DNA from: Gluconacetobacter sacchari
GTDB lineage: Bacteria; Pseudomonadota; Alphaproteobacteria; Acetobacterales; Acetobacteraceae
Assembly (NCBI RefSeq): GCF_014174255.1
Contig: NZ_JABEQJ010000001.1
Span: 62,001 to 126,000 of the forward strand
Length of the DNA: 64,000 bases
Reading direction: 5' to 3'
Of this stretch, positions 8,289-18,031 are shown piece by piece. The stretch's first letter is position 1, and each line of letters opens with the position of its first letter. The notes beneath the pieces are model-generated. The model searched no databases. It saw only the letters and a program-made list of their open reading frames with translations, and was not told the origin of the DNA. A program made the translations under genes and the position numbers.

Positions 8289-9413
8289 CTACCTTACTTC
8301 AAGATCGGCCTGAAGAGCGCCGTCCGCCTTGATGGCCTGGAGGATACCGATCATGTCGCGCGGTCCCATGCCCAGGGCGTTCATGCCCGACACAAGACTG
8401 GCAAGAGTCGGCCCCTCGCGCAATATCCCAAGACGATTGGAACTGCCGGTACTCGCGGTGATCTGCGTGCGCGGCAGGATGGCGGTGGTGCCGTTGGAAA
8501 ACGGGCCGGGCTGCGAGGCCACGGGCGCCTCGGTCACCTGGATCGTCAGATTCCCCTGGGCGATGGCGACCGTGCTGATGCGCACATTGTCACCCATGAC
8601 GATCGTTCCACTGGCCTCGTCGACGATGACCTTGGCCATCGTGTCGGGCTCGACGCTCAAATCGCCGATGCGATACAGGGTTTCCGCCACATCGCGGCCG
8701 ACCAGGTTGATGGCGATGGTGCGCGGGTCTTCGACGCGCGCCATGCCGCGCCCGAAATGGCGGTTTATCACATCGACGATTCTGTTCGCGGTCGTGAAAT
8801 TGGGGTTGCGCAGGGACAGGTGGATGATGCCGCCGGCCCCCAGGCTGACCGGCACCTCGCGCTCGACCACCGCGCCATTGGCGATATGGCCGCTGGTCGG
8901 GATGTTCTGCGTCATGGCGGCGCCGGCGCCGCCGGCCGAGAACGCATTCGTGACGAGCGACCCCTGGGCCACGGCATACACCTCGCCATCGGCCGCCTGA
9001 AGCGGCGTGACCAGCAGCGTTCCGCCGGCCAGGTCGCGGGCATCGCCGACGGCGGAAACCGTCACGTCGATCCGCCCGCCCCCGTGTGAGAACGCCGGCA
9101 GCGTCGCGGTTACCATCACGGCGGCCACGTCGTGCGTCTGCAACTGGACTTCGCGGTCACGAATATTCACGCCCAGCCGATTGAGCATGCTGATCAGCGT
9201 CTCGCGGGTGAAGATCGTATTGGTCAGGCGGTCGCCCGTACCGCGCAGTCCGACGACCAGGCCATAACCGACCAACTGGTTGTCGCGCACCCCCTCGTAA
9301 TCGACGATATCCTTCACCCGGACCATCGCGGCATGGGCTGGCGCGGGCGGCACCAACCCGATCAGGAGGCACAGCGTGGACATCAACGCCACGATCCGCC
9401 GGAAACAGAACAT
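8289..9413 (-). CDS. flgI: Flagellar P-ring protein FlgI
   Basis: 374 aa from the ATG at 9413. FlgI forms the P-ring in the peptidoglycan layer. A Sec signal peptide (FRRIVALMSTLCLLIGLVPPAPAHA) precedes the conserved start VRVKDIVDYEGVRDNQLVGYGLVVGLRGTGD. The end includes GMNALGMGPRDMIGILQAIKADGALQADLEV. The open frame extends 32 codons further upstream, but that part has no signal character, and a GGAG site lies 14 bases before the 9413 ATG, so I prefer the shorter form. It heads a minus-strand unit with flgJ and the FlgN-like gene. Confidence 0.93.
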   Translation of the reverse strand: MFCFRRIVALMSTLCLLIGLVPPAPAHAAMVRVKDIVDYEGVRDNQLVGYGLVVGLRGTGDRLTNTIFTRETLISMLNRLGVNIRDREVQLQTHDVAAVMVTATLPAFSHGGGRIDVTVSAVGDARDLAGGTLLVTPLQAADGEVYAVAQGSLVTNAFSAGGAGAAMTQNIPTSGHIANGAVVEREVPVSLGAGGIIHLSLRNPNFTTANRIVDVINRHFGRGMARVEDPRTIAINLVGRDVAETLYRIGDLSVEPDTMAKVIVDEASGTIVMGDNVRISTVAIAQGNLTIQVTEAPVASQPGPFSNGTTAILPRTQITASTGSSNRLGILREGPTLASLVSGMNALGMGPRDMIGILQAIKADGALQADLEVR

Positions 9414-9750
9414 CTGCCTGCTCTCCGGGCGGGACCAGGCGGCCCGTATTCCCTCTCCGCTCCCGGAACGGTCGCGATGGAGGCCGGCCGTTCCGGGGCA
9501 AGTCCTCATGGACGCTGGTCACCTTTGCATGTCGGCTCATGGCATTCCGCGAAATGACCATGACGGACCAGAAGGATACGCCGCCGGTCCCCGACATTCA
9601 ATGCCCCTCCGGCGCGAAATGGGCACGACCGCCACCCGGTTGTGAACAGCCCGGGAAATGCGGTAAAGCCGGACGGGTATCATGAAGACGGGGAGAGAGA
9701 GGGCCCGTGAAAGCCCGTTTGGACATACGCGCCGTTGAGCGAGAGCGGCC
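9414..9750. other. Divergent intergenic region between flgI and the transglycosylase gene
   Basis: 337 bases with promoters expected in both directions. Apart from the inverted repeat at 9462-9497 I see no convincing promoter box and no gene. Open frames here are arginine-rich shadows. Confidence 0.5.
9462..9497. promoter_or_regulatory. 10-bp inverted repeat upstream of flgI
   Basis: CCCGGAACGG and its complement, separated by 16 bases, lie about 50-85 bases before the flgI start. It could be an operator or a hairpin in the flgI leader. No function can be assigned from sequence. Confidence 0.35.
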
Positions 9751-10629
9751 TTGAGGGCCACACGCACCGGAACACGGGAAATACCTGCCGGATCGCCGCC
9801 GGCACGCATCTCCAAACGGGTCCTGACCGGCCCTGCCCTGACGGCGATGGCCGCAGCCGCCCTGTTCTGGCCTGCGCGAAGCGCCCTGGCCTATCCGGCC
9901 GAAGCCGCGCGATGCATCGCGGCCACGGCGCAGGCCGAACGGGCGCTGCATGTCCCCGATGGGTTCCTCAATGCCATGAGCCGGGTCGAAAGCGGCAGGC
10001 CGGGCCCCGATGGCACGATTTCGGCGTGGCCATGGACGATCACGGCAGCGGGAATCGGACATTATTACCCGACCCGTGCCGAGGCGACCGCGGCCGTGGA
10101 GATCTTTCGCCAGCAAGGCATCCAGTCGATCGATGTGGGCTGCATGCAGGTCAATCTGCAACAGCACCCGGACGCCTTCGCCTCGCTCGACCAGGCATTC
10201 GACCCGATGGCCAATGCGCTCTATGCCGGCCGGTTCCTGCTCCAGATGTATGACAAGACGGGAAGCTGGCCCCGGGCCGCCGCCGCCTACCATTCCCAGA
10301 CCCCCGGCATCGGCACGCCCTACCAATGGAAGGTGCTGGAGGCCTGGGCGATCCCGCAGGACGGGCGGGACACGCGGCCCGCCCCCGCCCCACCGGCCTT
10401 CCCCCATCCCGCCATGCCCCGGGCGATCCGGCAGCCGACACGCACCGCCGACGCGCAGCCCGAAGCCGACGGCAATCCGCCGCCGCCAGCCAGGACCTTC
10501 CATCCGTTCCAGGGATTTGCCCATTTTTCCCAGCCCACGCTCCACCGGCCGGCGGCGGGCAACATGCGCGGACGCACCCTGGCATCCTACCGCGCCAATC
10601 CCGTCGCACTGGCCGGCCCCACGGGCTGA
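9751..10629 (+). CDS. Lytic transglycosylase (SLT domain), likely flagellum-associated
   Basis: 292 aa. An N-terminal signal (LTGPALTAMAAAALFWPARSALA) is followed by an SLT-type domain. The probable catalytic glutamate is E80 in MSRVESGRPG. Further family landmarks are IGHYYPTRAEA, GIQSIDVGCMQVNLQQHPDAF, FDPMANALYAGRFL and AAAYHSQTPG. The last third is Pro/Ala-rich and probably unstructured. It stands between flgI/flgJ and flhA, so it may open the cell wall for the rod, replacing the missing muramidase half of FlgJ. The start is a TTG with a GAGAG site; the ATG at 9847 would cut the signal short. Confidence 0.85.
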   Translation: MRATRTGTREIPAGSPPARISKRVLTGPALTAMAAAALFWPARSALAYPAEAARCIAATAQAERALHVPDGFLNAMSRVESGRPGPDGTISAWPWTITAAGIGHYYPTRAEATAAVEIFRQQGIQSIDVGCMQVNLQQHPDAFASLDQAFDPMANALYAGRFLLQMYDKTGSWPRAAAAYHSQTPGIGTPYQWKVLEAWAIPQDGRDTRPAPAPPAFPHPAMPRAIRQPTRTADAQPEADGNPPPPARTFHPFQGFAHFSQPTLHRPAAGNMRGRTLASYRANPVALAGPTG

Positions 10630-10646
10630 GCGGCACTCTCCCCCTG

Positions 10647-12215
10647 CTATATCCAGTTGCGCAGGGCGCGCCCGACTTCCTGCAACACCGGCGCGAATGA
10701 CCGCTCCCGCGCCCTGAACACGCGCATGTTCGGATACCAGGGCGAACTGTCTCCCACGTCGCCCCAGCGCCAGCACGCGTCCCAACGGCTGATCAGCCAG
10801 ACCGGGCAGCCGACGGCCCCCGCGAGATGCAGCGGCGCGGTATCGACGGAAATGACCAGATCGAGATTTTTCATGATCGCGGCGGTATCGGCCATGTCCC
10901 GAACCCCGTCCATCGGGTCGAACAGGGCCTGCCCCTCCCACGTCGCGATTTCCGCGCGCGGCCTGCCGAACTGGAGGTTGACCAGCGTCACGTCGGCCGG
11001 CGTCAGGGCCGCTCCCATGTCCGCCAGGGTGGTCGACCGGCGCTTGTCCGCCATCACATGCTCGGACTGCGTCCGCCGGTCGCCCGCCCAGACCAGGCCC
11101 ACACGCGGCCGCGCAACGGGCATGAGCGCCGCCCATCGCGCGACGTCACCGTCATCGGCACGCAGATACGGAACGGTATCCGGAATGTCGCGCACCGACA
11201 TCACGCCGGCGATATACGGCAGGTCCGGGATGGGGGCGGCATAGCTGTACCCCGTTTTCTCGCCGAAGCCCTTCTTGTCGTGAACGGACACGCCCGGGAA
11301 GGACTGGGCCAGGAGTCGAACCAGCGTGCGAGGCACGAGCGCGGTCACCTCCGCTCCCCTTTCCAGCAGGAAAGGAACCAGGCGGATGAACTGGATCGTA
11401 TCGCCCAGCCCCTGCTCCGAGAACAGCAGGACCTTCCGCCCCGCCACGTCGTCGCCATGGCGCAGGCGCGGCAGGGACATGAACCACGCCGTCTCGTCAT
11501 CGACGATCAGCTTCCGCCCGACATAAAGCTCCCACCCCTCACGCAGCCTCCCGGCCTTCAGCAGCGTGCAGGAATAGCCGAAACTGATCTCGGGCTTGGA
11601 CCGGTCGAGCGCCAGTGCCCGCTCGTACCACGGCAGGGCCTCGGCCGAGCGATTGAGACGCTCCAGGGCGCATGCCAGATTGTTCAGAAGCGCGGCGGTC
11701 ACCTCCCCGCCCTGAAGATGGGACCGCAGGATCTTCAGGGCCTCCTCCGGATATCCGACCTCCAGAAGCGACATCGATATGAATTCGCATATATTCGCCC
11801 GCTCGGCCGGATAGCGCTGCGTCATGTCGGCGAACAGGCCGCATCCCCCGGCGATATCGCCGGCGGCCATCCGGATATGCGCCAGGAACGATTGCGCCGG
11901 CACATTGTCCGGGCTGCACCGCAACACGTTGCGCAACAGGGTCTCCACGATGTCATAGCAGGCACTGTACCGCAGGATCACCGTCGCGCCGGCCAGACTG
12001 AGCTTCCAGTCATCGAGACGCAGGGACGTCACTTCCAGGATCAGGCGCAGGGCATCGGCAAATCGTCCGTCGCCCACCAGCCCGTCGCAGATCCGGATCA
12101 GCGTATCGGGCGTCGGCGATCGCAACAGGCTGTCCTTGCAGCACGCCAGGTCCCCGGGCGGCGCTCCCTGCTCCGCCCCGGCCACCATGTCGTCCATCGT
12201 TCCAGTTTCCGTCAT
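10647..12215 (-). CDS. TPR protein with GT9/heptosyltransferase-like C-terminal domain
   Basis: 522 aa. The N-terminal 230 residues are TPR-like helical repeats (ALERLNRSAEALPWYERALALDRSKPEISFGY). The C-terminal 270 residues resemble the heptosyltransferase-like domain of TPR glycosyltransferases: GRKVLLFSEQGLGDTIQFIRLVPFL, then RVGLVWAGDRR, and near the end LDLVISVDTAPLHLAGAVGCPVW. The same architecture is found at 33744-35165. Such proteins often modify flagellins or surface glycans, and its place inside the flagellar cluster supports a flagellar substrate, but donor and acceptor are unknown. It is convergent with the transglycosylase gene. Confidence 0.8.
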   Translation of the reverse strand: MTETGTMDDMVAGAEQGAPPGDLACCKDSLLRSPTPDTLIRICDGLVGDGRFADALRLILEVTSLRLDDWKLSLAGATVILRYSACYDIVETLLRNVLRCSPDNVPAQSFLAHIRMAAGDIAGGCGLFADMTQRYPAERANICEFISMSLLEVGYPEEALKILRSHLQGGEVTAALLNNLACALERLNRSAEALPWYERALALDRSKPEISFGYSCTLLKAGRLREGWELYVGRKLIVDDETAWFMSLPRLRHGDDVAGRKVLLFSEQGLGDTIQFIRLVPFLLERGAEVTALVPRTLVRLLAQSFPGVSVHDKKGFGEKTGYSYAAPIPDLPYIAGVMSVRDIPDTVPYLRADDGDVARWAALMPVARPRVGLVWAGDRRTQSEHVMADKRRSTTLADMGAALTPADVTLVNLQFGRPRAEIATWEGQALFDPMDGVRDMADTAAIMKNLDLVISVDTAPLHLAGAVGCPVWLISRWDACWRWGDVGDSSPWYPNMRVFRARERSFAPVLQEVGRALRNWI

Positions 12216-12379
12216 CTATCCCGCCCCGCCCGGTTCGGATGGGCCGAAAGCCCCCGACCGCGCAAACATCATTTTCGCGCCTTGCTCAACGCGAACTATA
12301 CCGGTACTTATCGGGCTCAGAAACCGGGCTTCGCGGCCATGGCGAATCGTGTCGGTAACGTCATGATTGCGACCGGTAT

Positions 12380-14608
12380 GTGATCCGGCATGTGATAAGG
12401 AAACGCGGCATCTTGGACCCCGCCAATGGCAGCACGATCGCGAGCCCCGGCGAGGGCAGGCTGACGGCCGGGGCCACCGCGCGCGCCGCGCTTCCGTCGC
12501 TTCTGCGCGGCATGGCGTCGTCGACCAGGTTCCTGCGCGGCAGCGGGCCCGGCGGGCTCTCCTGGCGGTCCCTGGTCCCGGGGACGGATATCGGCCTCGC
12601 GCTCGGCGTCCTGCTGCTGCTGTCCATCCTCGTCGTCCCGCTGCCGACCTTCATCCTCGACATGGGGCTGTCGCTGTCGATCACCACCTCGGCGCTGGTG
12701 CTCATGGTTTCGCTTTTCCTTGAAAAGCCGATCGAGTTCACCTCGTTTCCCACCCTTCTGCTGCTGACGACGCTCCTGCGGCTGGCCCTCGAAATCGCGA
12801 CCACACGCCTGATCCTCAGCCACGGCAACGAAGGCACCTATGCCGCCGGCCATGTGGTGGCCGCGTTCGGCGGCTTCCTGATGGGAGGCGACGTCGTGAT
12901 CGGCGGCATCGTGTTCTCCATCCTGCTGGTGGTGAATTTCATGGTCATCACCAAGGGCTCCGGCCGCATCGCGGAAGTCGCGGCCCGCTTCTTCCTCGAC
13001 GCCATGCCCGGCAAGCAGATGGCGATCGACGCCGAACTGTCCTCAGGCGCGATCAACGAACGGACGGCCCGCCGCAAGCGCGGCGAACTGGAAGAGGAAA
13101 GCGCGTTCTACGGCGCCATGGACGGCGCCGCCAAATTCGTGCGCGGCGACGCGATCGCCGCCATCATCATCACGGCCATCAATATCGTCGGCGGCCTGGC
13201 CATCGGCGTGCTGCGCCACGGCATGCCGGTGAACGAGGCCGCCAGCACCTTCACGACCCTGACGGTGGGCGACGGGCTGGTCTCGCAGATTCCAGCGCTC
13301 CTGGTCTCGACCGCCGCCGGCATCGTCGTCACCAAGGGCGGCACGGACGGGTCGGCCGACGTCACGCTGGTCCGCCAACTGGGCGGCAATCCCAAGCCGC
13401 TGGCCATGGCGGCGGTCCTGGCGGCATGCTTCGCGCTGCTGCCCGGCCTGCCGGCCATCCCCTTCCTGGCCATCGCCGCCCTGGCCGGCGCGGGGGCCTG
13501 GTGGCGCCACAGGACGCCCACCACGGACAGCGACGGCGACGTGACCGAGGCCACGCCCGCCGCCCCGGCGACGGCACCGATTTCCGATGTCCTCAAGCTC
13601 GACCTGCTGCGCCTCGAACTCGGCTTCGGCCTGCTGCCGCTGACCAGCGGCGAGAACTCCCAGTTGACCGAACAGATCAAGGCGCTGCGCCGGGCGATCG
13701 CGACCGAGATGGGCTTCGTGACGCCGCCGGTCAGGATCCAGGACAATATCCTGCTGTCGTCGGACAAATATGTCATCAAGCTCAAGGAAATCGAAATCGG
13801 GTCGGGCGAGGCGAAGCCCGGCAAGCTGATGGCCATGAGCCCCTCCGGCGGCGCGCCGCCCCTGGCCGGCGACAAGGCGACCGAGCCCGCCTTCGGGCTG
13901 CCCGCGGTCTGGATCGACCCGTCGCTCAAGACCAAGGCCATCGCGCTGAAATGCACGGTGGTCGACCCCGCGAGCGTCATCGTGACCCATCTCAGCGAAC
14001 TGGTCCGGCAGAACCTGCCCGACCTGCTGACTTACGTCGCCACCCAGTCCCTGCTCGACGATCTGCCGCGCGAGCAGCAGAAGCTCGTCAACGACCTGAT
14101 CCCGTCCCAGGTGACGCTGAGCACCGTGCAGCGCGTCCTGCAATCCCTGCTGGCGGAACGCATTTCGATCCGCGATCTGCCGACGATCCTGGAAAGCATC
14201 CAGGAAGGCAGCGGCCTGGGCCTGCGCGGCATACAGAACCTGACCGGCCATGTGCGCGTCCGCCTCTCCCGGCAGATTTGCAGCACCCTGGAAGGCCCGG
14301 GCGGCTATATCCCCATGATCACGCTGTCCCCGGAATGGGAGGCCGAGTTCCTGAACCACATCACGGGACAGGGCGAGGAACGGCGCCTGGCCATGCCGCC
14401 CTCCCTGCTGAACCGTTTCGTCGCGCGCCTGCGTGAGACTTTCAATACCGTGTCGGCCACCGGCGAGGTGCCGGTCATCGTCGTCTCGACCCCGGTGCGG
14501 GACTCCATGCGCTCGATCGTCGAGCGCGTCCGGCCCAGCGTCTCGGTCCTCTCGCAATCCGAGATCTATCCGCGCGCGCGTATCAAGACGATCGCGACCA
14601 TTACCTGA
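12380..14608 (+). CDS. flhA: Flagellar export apparatus protein FlhA
   Basis: 742 aa at most. FlhA is the ion-conducting, chaperone-docking core of the flagellar export gate. It has eight membrane segments from about residue 70 (DIGLALGVLLLLSILVVPLP), the conserved FHIPEP-type region (SGRIAEVAARFFLDAMPGKQMAIDAEL, RRKRGELEEESAFYGAMDGAAKFVRGDA) and a cytoplasmic domain from about residue 400 to the end (PVIVVSTPVRDSMRSIVERV). Start is uncertain: GTG at 12380 gives an N-tail of about 65 residues; a TTG at 12413 has an AAGGA site and an ATG at 12512 is also in frame. Confidence 0.94.
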   Translation: MIRHVIRKRGILDPANGSTIASPGEGRLTAGATARAALPSLLRGMASSTRFLRGSGPGGLSWRSLVPGTDIGLALGVLLLLSILVVPLPTFILDMGLSLSITTSALVLMVSLFLEKPIEFTSFPTLLLLTTLLRLALEIATTRLILSHGNEGTYAAGHVVAAFGGFLMGGDVVIGGIVFSILLVVNFMVITKGSGRIAEVAARFFLDAMPGKQMAIDAELSSGAINERTARRKRGELEEESAFYGAMDGAAKFVRGDAIAAIIITAINIVGGLAIGVLRHGMPVNEAASTFTTLTVGDGLVSQIPALLVSTAAGIVVTKGGTDGSADVTLVRQLGGNPKPLAMAAVLAACFALLPGLPAIPFLAIAALAGAGAWWRHRTPTTDSDGDVTEATPAAPATAPISDVLKLDLLRLELGFGLLPLTSGENSQLTEQIKALRRAIATEMGFVTPPVRIQDNILLSSDKYVIKLKEIEIGSGEAKPGKLMAMSPSGGAPPLAGDKATEPAFGLPAVWIDPSLKTKAIALKCTVVDPASVIVTHLSELVRQNLPDLLTYVATQSLLDDLPREQQKLVNDLIPSQVTLSTVQRVLQSLLAERISIRDLPTILESIQEGSGLGLRGIQNLTGHVRVRLSRQICSTLEGPGGYIPMITLSPEWEAEFLNHITGQGEERRLAMPPSLLNRFVARLRETFNTVSATGEVPVIVVSTPVRDSMRSIVERVRPSVSVLSQSEIYPRARIKTIATIT

Positions 14609-14753
14609 AATGGAGCCAAAGAAATCGCGCCCTCTGTCTCCTCGGTTTCATGAGAATGACCCTATGGCCATGACGATCCGAAGGCTCTAGACTGGCGCAA
14701 CGGGATCATAGTCGCACCTTTCGCGTCATGGCAGGGAATCAAGGATCGGGCTG

Positions 14754-16529
14754 ATGTCCATCTCCGTCGTCTCTCCGGTTACGTCATATCTTTCCGCCAT
14801 CAAGGACGAACCGACGGCCGCGGCGACCTACGCGAAGACCGACAGCGTCACCCGGCAGCAGGTCGCGACATTCGAAAAGGATGCCACGTCGATCACCTCG
14901 GTCGACGGGCTCCTCAAGAATTACTCGGTCCTGCAAGTGGTACTGGGCGCCTACGGGCTCAGTTCGATCGCCAACGAGACCGCGCTGATCAAGGACCTGC
15001 TGACGCAGGACCCGACCTCGTCCAAGTCCCTTGCCAGATCGTCGGGCAACGCGGCCTGGCTCGCCTTCGCCGACGCCTTCAAGATCTGGGGCCAGAACAA
15101 GGGGTCGACCTCGGTGTCGCCCTTCCTTGCCGACGGGGTCTCCGACGTGCTCGCCCAAACCTTCACGGCGACGACGTCCATTTCCGCCAGCATCACCCTG
15201 CCGTCAGCCGCAAAGACGGGCCAGAGCTATACGACGGCCCCCGTCACCGCCTACGATTCGAGTTCGACCGCCCATCAGGTCGCCCTGAAATGGGCGCAGA
15301 GCACCACCAACCCCCTGGCCTGGACCGTCAGCGCCTATGACGCCGACGGCAACGCGGCGGTCCAGGCGAACGCCTATCAGGTCACGTTCAATCCCGACGG
15401 CACCATGGCATCCGTCACCGACGCGTCGACCGGCGACGCCGTGCCTCCGGCGACGGACGGCACCATCTCGCTCCCCCTCACCCTGAACATCGCGCAGCCG
15501 GACGGCACCTACGCGTCCCAGGCCCTCGGCCTCGATCTCGGCACGCCGGGCGGAACAGGCGGCGTCACGATGGCCACCGGCAACACGCCCTCCACCAGCA
15601 TCAACGCGAGCCAGGTCGCCAGCCTGACGTCGTCGTCGGGTTCCAGCACCACCCTCACCCTTCCCTCGATCACCCTGGGCAGCCTGTCGGGGACAGGCCA
15701 GACCTACGTCACGGCACCGTTCGACCCGAACCAGGCCTCGGACACCGCGAATGGTGTCTCCCCCGACAATCAGACGACTCTTTCGGTCAAATGGGTCCAG
15801 AGCACCACCGCGCCATCGACCTGGCAGGCCTATATCATCGATCCCTACGGCTCGACGGTGACCAGCACGGCCCTGACCACCAGCTTCGACAGCACCGGAA
15901 ACCTGCTCCAGGTCAACGGCCAGTACACCCACACCATTCCGCCCCTGCAAGCGCAGGTGAACGGCGTTGCCTACACGGTCAATATCCAGCCTCCCAACGT
16001 TTCGACATCGGCATTGACGCCGGACACGACGCTGACGAACAACAGCACGGTCGTCGACACCGCGAGCGGGGTCAATATCGGCACGGTCGTGTCGCAGTTC
16101 GAACAGGAGCAGTACGAAAACAGCCCCGACATGCAGGATGACGGGGTCGGCAACGCGCTCTATTTCACACGCAAGATGAGCGGCATCACATCCCTGTCGC
16201 AATTGATGTCCGACACCACCCTGCTGACCGTCGCGGAAACGGTTTCGGGCTACGATCCTTCGACGTTCGGAACCCTGGATTATGACGAGCAGGTCCGCCT
16301 GCTCAAGAACAAGGTCGATCTCACCAAGCTCTCGACCCCCAAGGAAATCCAGCAATATGCAGAACAATATCTGGCCCTGCTGCAAATCACGCCGCAGAAG
16401 CCGGACAAGCCGGCATCCCTGATGGATCTGTACGGCGGCGATACAAGCGACGAAGGCATCGCGGCGCTGTTCGGCGCCAGCGACTCGTCCTCGTCGTCGA
16501 GCAGCGGCCTTTATTCCAGCATGTTCTGA
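14754..16529 (+). CDS. DUF1217 flagellar protein with inserted hook-like (FlgE) modules
   Basis: 591 aa. Residues about 20-110 and 440-545 look like the two ends of a DUF1217 protein (helical; TYAKTDSVTRQQVATFEKDA and NALYFTRKMSGITSLSQLMSD), a family found in alphaproteobacterial flagellar clusters. Between them, about residues 150-430, lie Thr/Ser-rich beta modules close to those of FlgE in this window. In both proteins a segment of the form QxYTTAPVTxYD is followed by NP-x-x-WTVSAYDA, and a second starts GxxQTYxTxPFD. The tail is Ser-rich (residues 575-588). It sits between flhA and fliI. It is probably an exported axial or hook-associated protein, but the role is unknown. Confidence 0.8.
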   Translation: MSISVVSPVTSYLSAIKDEPTAAATYAKTDSVTRQQVATFEKDATSITSVDGLLKNYSVLQVVLGAYGLSSIANETALIKDLLTQDPTSSKSLARSSGNAAWLAFADAFKIWGQNKGSTSVSPFLADGVSDVLAQTFTATTSISASITLPSAAKTGQSYTTAPVTAYDSSSTAHQVALKWAQSTTNPLAWTVSAYDADGNAAVQANAYQVTFNPDGTMASVTDASTGDAVPPATDGTISLPLTLNIAQPDGTYASQALGLDLGTPGGTGGVTMATGNTPSTSINASQVASLTSSSGSSTTLTLPSITLGSLSGTGQTYVTAPFDPNQASDTANGVSPDNQTTLSVKWVQSTTAPSTWQAYIIDPYGSTVTSTALTTSFDSTGNLLQVNGQYTHTIPPLQAQVNGVAYTVNIQPPNVSTSALTPDTTLTNNSTVVDTASGVNIGTVVSQFEQEQYENSPDMQDDGVGNALYFTRKMSGITSLSQLMSDTTLLTVAETVSGYDPSTFGTLDYDEQVRLLKNKVDLTKLSTPKEIQQYAEQYLALLQITPQKPDKPASLMDLYGGDTSDEGIAALFGASDSSSSSSSGLYSSMF

Positions 16530-16573
16530 AGAGGCCGCCGAAACAGCCTCGAACCTGACGGAACAGATCCAGC

Positions 16574-18031
16574 GTGCTTCCTGACGAAACGAATGCCGGA
16601 ACCGAAAGAACGTCGCGAGACGCAGCACTGGGTGCCGGGATGTCCCGCACGCTGGATGCCATTCGCAACGCCGTGGCCGGCCCGTTTCATGATATCCCCG
16701 TCGGCATTCTGGAGGGGCGCGTCACCGGCCTGACGGGGCTTTCCGTCTCCCTCAGCGGCATGCGCGACTTTACCGGCGTGGGCGACCGCGTCAGCATCGT
16801 CGGACTGGACGGGCGCGAGACGGATGCCGAAATCGTCGCGTTTCGCGGCGACACGGCGATCGCCATGCCGTTCGGGTCGCTGGCGGGCATCGGATCGGGC
16901 TGCCGCGCGACCTTCCGCCTGTTCGACCAGGACCAGCGCCGCCGCAGGGCGGGCGGCACGCTGGCCGTCAATCCCCTGTGGCAGGGGCGCGTCATCGACC
17001 CGATGGGCCGCCCCGTCGACGGCAAGGGCCCGCTGCCCCCGGGCGGCGAGCCCTGCCGGCTGCACGCCCCTCCCCCCGAGGCGGCGCTGCGGGCCCGCCT
17101 CGGGCCGCGTATCGATCTGGGCGTGCGGGTGCTCAACCTGTTCACGACCTGCCGCCAGGGCCAGAGGCTGGGCCTGTTCGCCGGCTCCGGCGTCGGGAAA
17201 TCCACGCTGATGGGTATGCTGGCACGCAACACCGATTGCGACGTCGCGGTGATCGCGCTGGTCGGCGAACGCGGCCGGGAGGTCCGGGAATTCGTGGAAG
17301 ACGATCTGGGCCCCGATGGACTGGCGAAATCGGTGGTCGTGGTCGCCACTTCCGACACCTCTCCCCTGATGCGCCGCGAAGCCGCCTATGCGGCGATGAC
17401 GGTGGCGGAATATTTCCGCGACCAGGGTCGATCGGTGCTGCTGCTCATGGACAGCGTCACGCGTTTTTGCCAGGCGCTGCGGGAAATCGGCCTGTCTTCG
17501 GGGGAGCCGCCGGCGACGCGGGGCTATCCCCCCAGCGTCTTCGCCGAACTGCCGCGCCTGCTAGAACGCGCGGGCCCGGGCCTGGCCGGCCCGGACGGCG
17601 CGGCCGGCCAGATCACGGCCATGTTCTCGGTCCTCGTCGAAGGCGACGATCACAACGAGCCCGTCGCCGACGCGGTGCGCGGCATCCTCGACGGGCACGT
17701 GGTGCTGGAACGGCGGATCGCCGAATCCGGGCGCTATCCCGCCGTCAACGTCCTGCGCTCCCTCTCGCGCACCGTTCCCGGCTGCAACAGCGTGGAAGAA
17801 AATGCCCTGACGCAGGAAGCGCGCACCGATCTCGCGACCTGGGACGATATCCAGGACATGGTTCGCCTGGGCGCCTATCGGGCCGGAAACGATCCCGTCA
17901 CCGACAAGGCCATTCGAGTCGCCCCCGCGATCGAACAGGTCCTGAAACAGGCGCGCCACGACAGCGCCACGATCGCCCAGAGCTTCGACGCCCTGCGCGG
18001 CGCCCTCTCGGCCGCCACGGCCGCGCAATGA
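16574..18031 (+). CDS. fliI: Flagellum-specific ATPase FliI
   Basis: 485 aa from a GTG; an ATG at 16640 gives 463 aa and a start closer to the family norm. FliI is the F1-beta-like ATPase that helps load export substrates. The Walker A motif GSGVGKST is at residues 204-211 and the Walker B strand is SVLLLMDSVTRF at about 285-296. DTSPLMRREAAYAAMTVAEYFRDQG and the C-terminal NDPVTDKAI are also typical. Its stop overlaps the fliJ start (ATGA), so the two are translationally coupled. Confidence 0.95.
   Translation: MLPDETNAGTERTSRDAALGAGMSRTLDAIRNAVAGPFHDIPVGILEGRVTGLTGLSVSLSGMRDFTGVGDRVSIVGLDGRETDAEIVAFRGDTAIAMPFGSLAGIGSGCRATFRLFDQDQRRRRAGGTLAVNPLWQGRVIDPMGRPVDGKGPLPPGGEPCRLHAPPPEAALRARLGPRIDLGVRVLNLFTTCRQGQRLGLFAGSGVGKSTLMGMLARNTDCDVAVIALVGERGREVREFVEDDLGPDGLAKSVVVVATSDTSPLMRREAAYAAMTVAEYFRDQGRSVLLLMDSVTRFCQALREIGLSSGEPPATRGYPPSVFAELPRLLERAGPGLAGPDGAAGQITAMFSVLVEGDDHNEPVADAVRGILDGHVVLERRIAESGRYPAVNVLRSLSRTVPGCNSVEENALTQEARTDLATWDDIQDMVRLGAYRAGNDPVTDKAIRVAPAIEQVLKQARHDSATIAQSFDALRGALSAATAAQ

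Noticed and set aside
9157-9597. A 146-codon minus-strand frame overlapping the flgI start
   Set aside because: It overlaps the certain signal-peptide region of FlgI in another frame and has no features.
13043-14557. A 504-codon minus-strand frame over flhA
   Set aside because: Antisense shadow of flhA; composition dominated by Arg, Gly, Asp and Gln.
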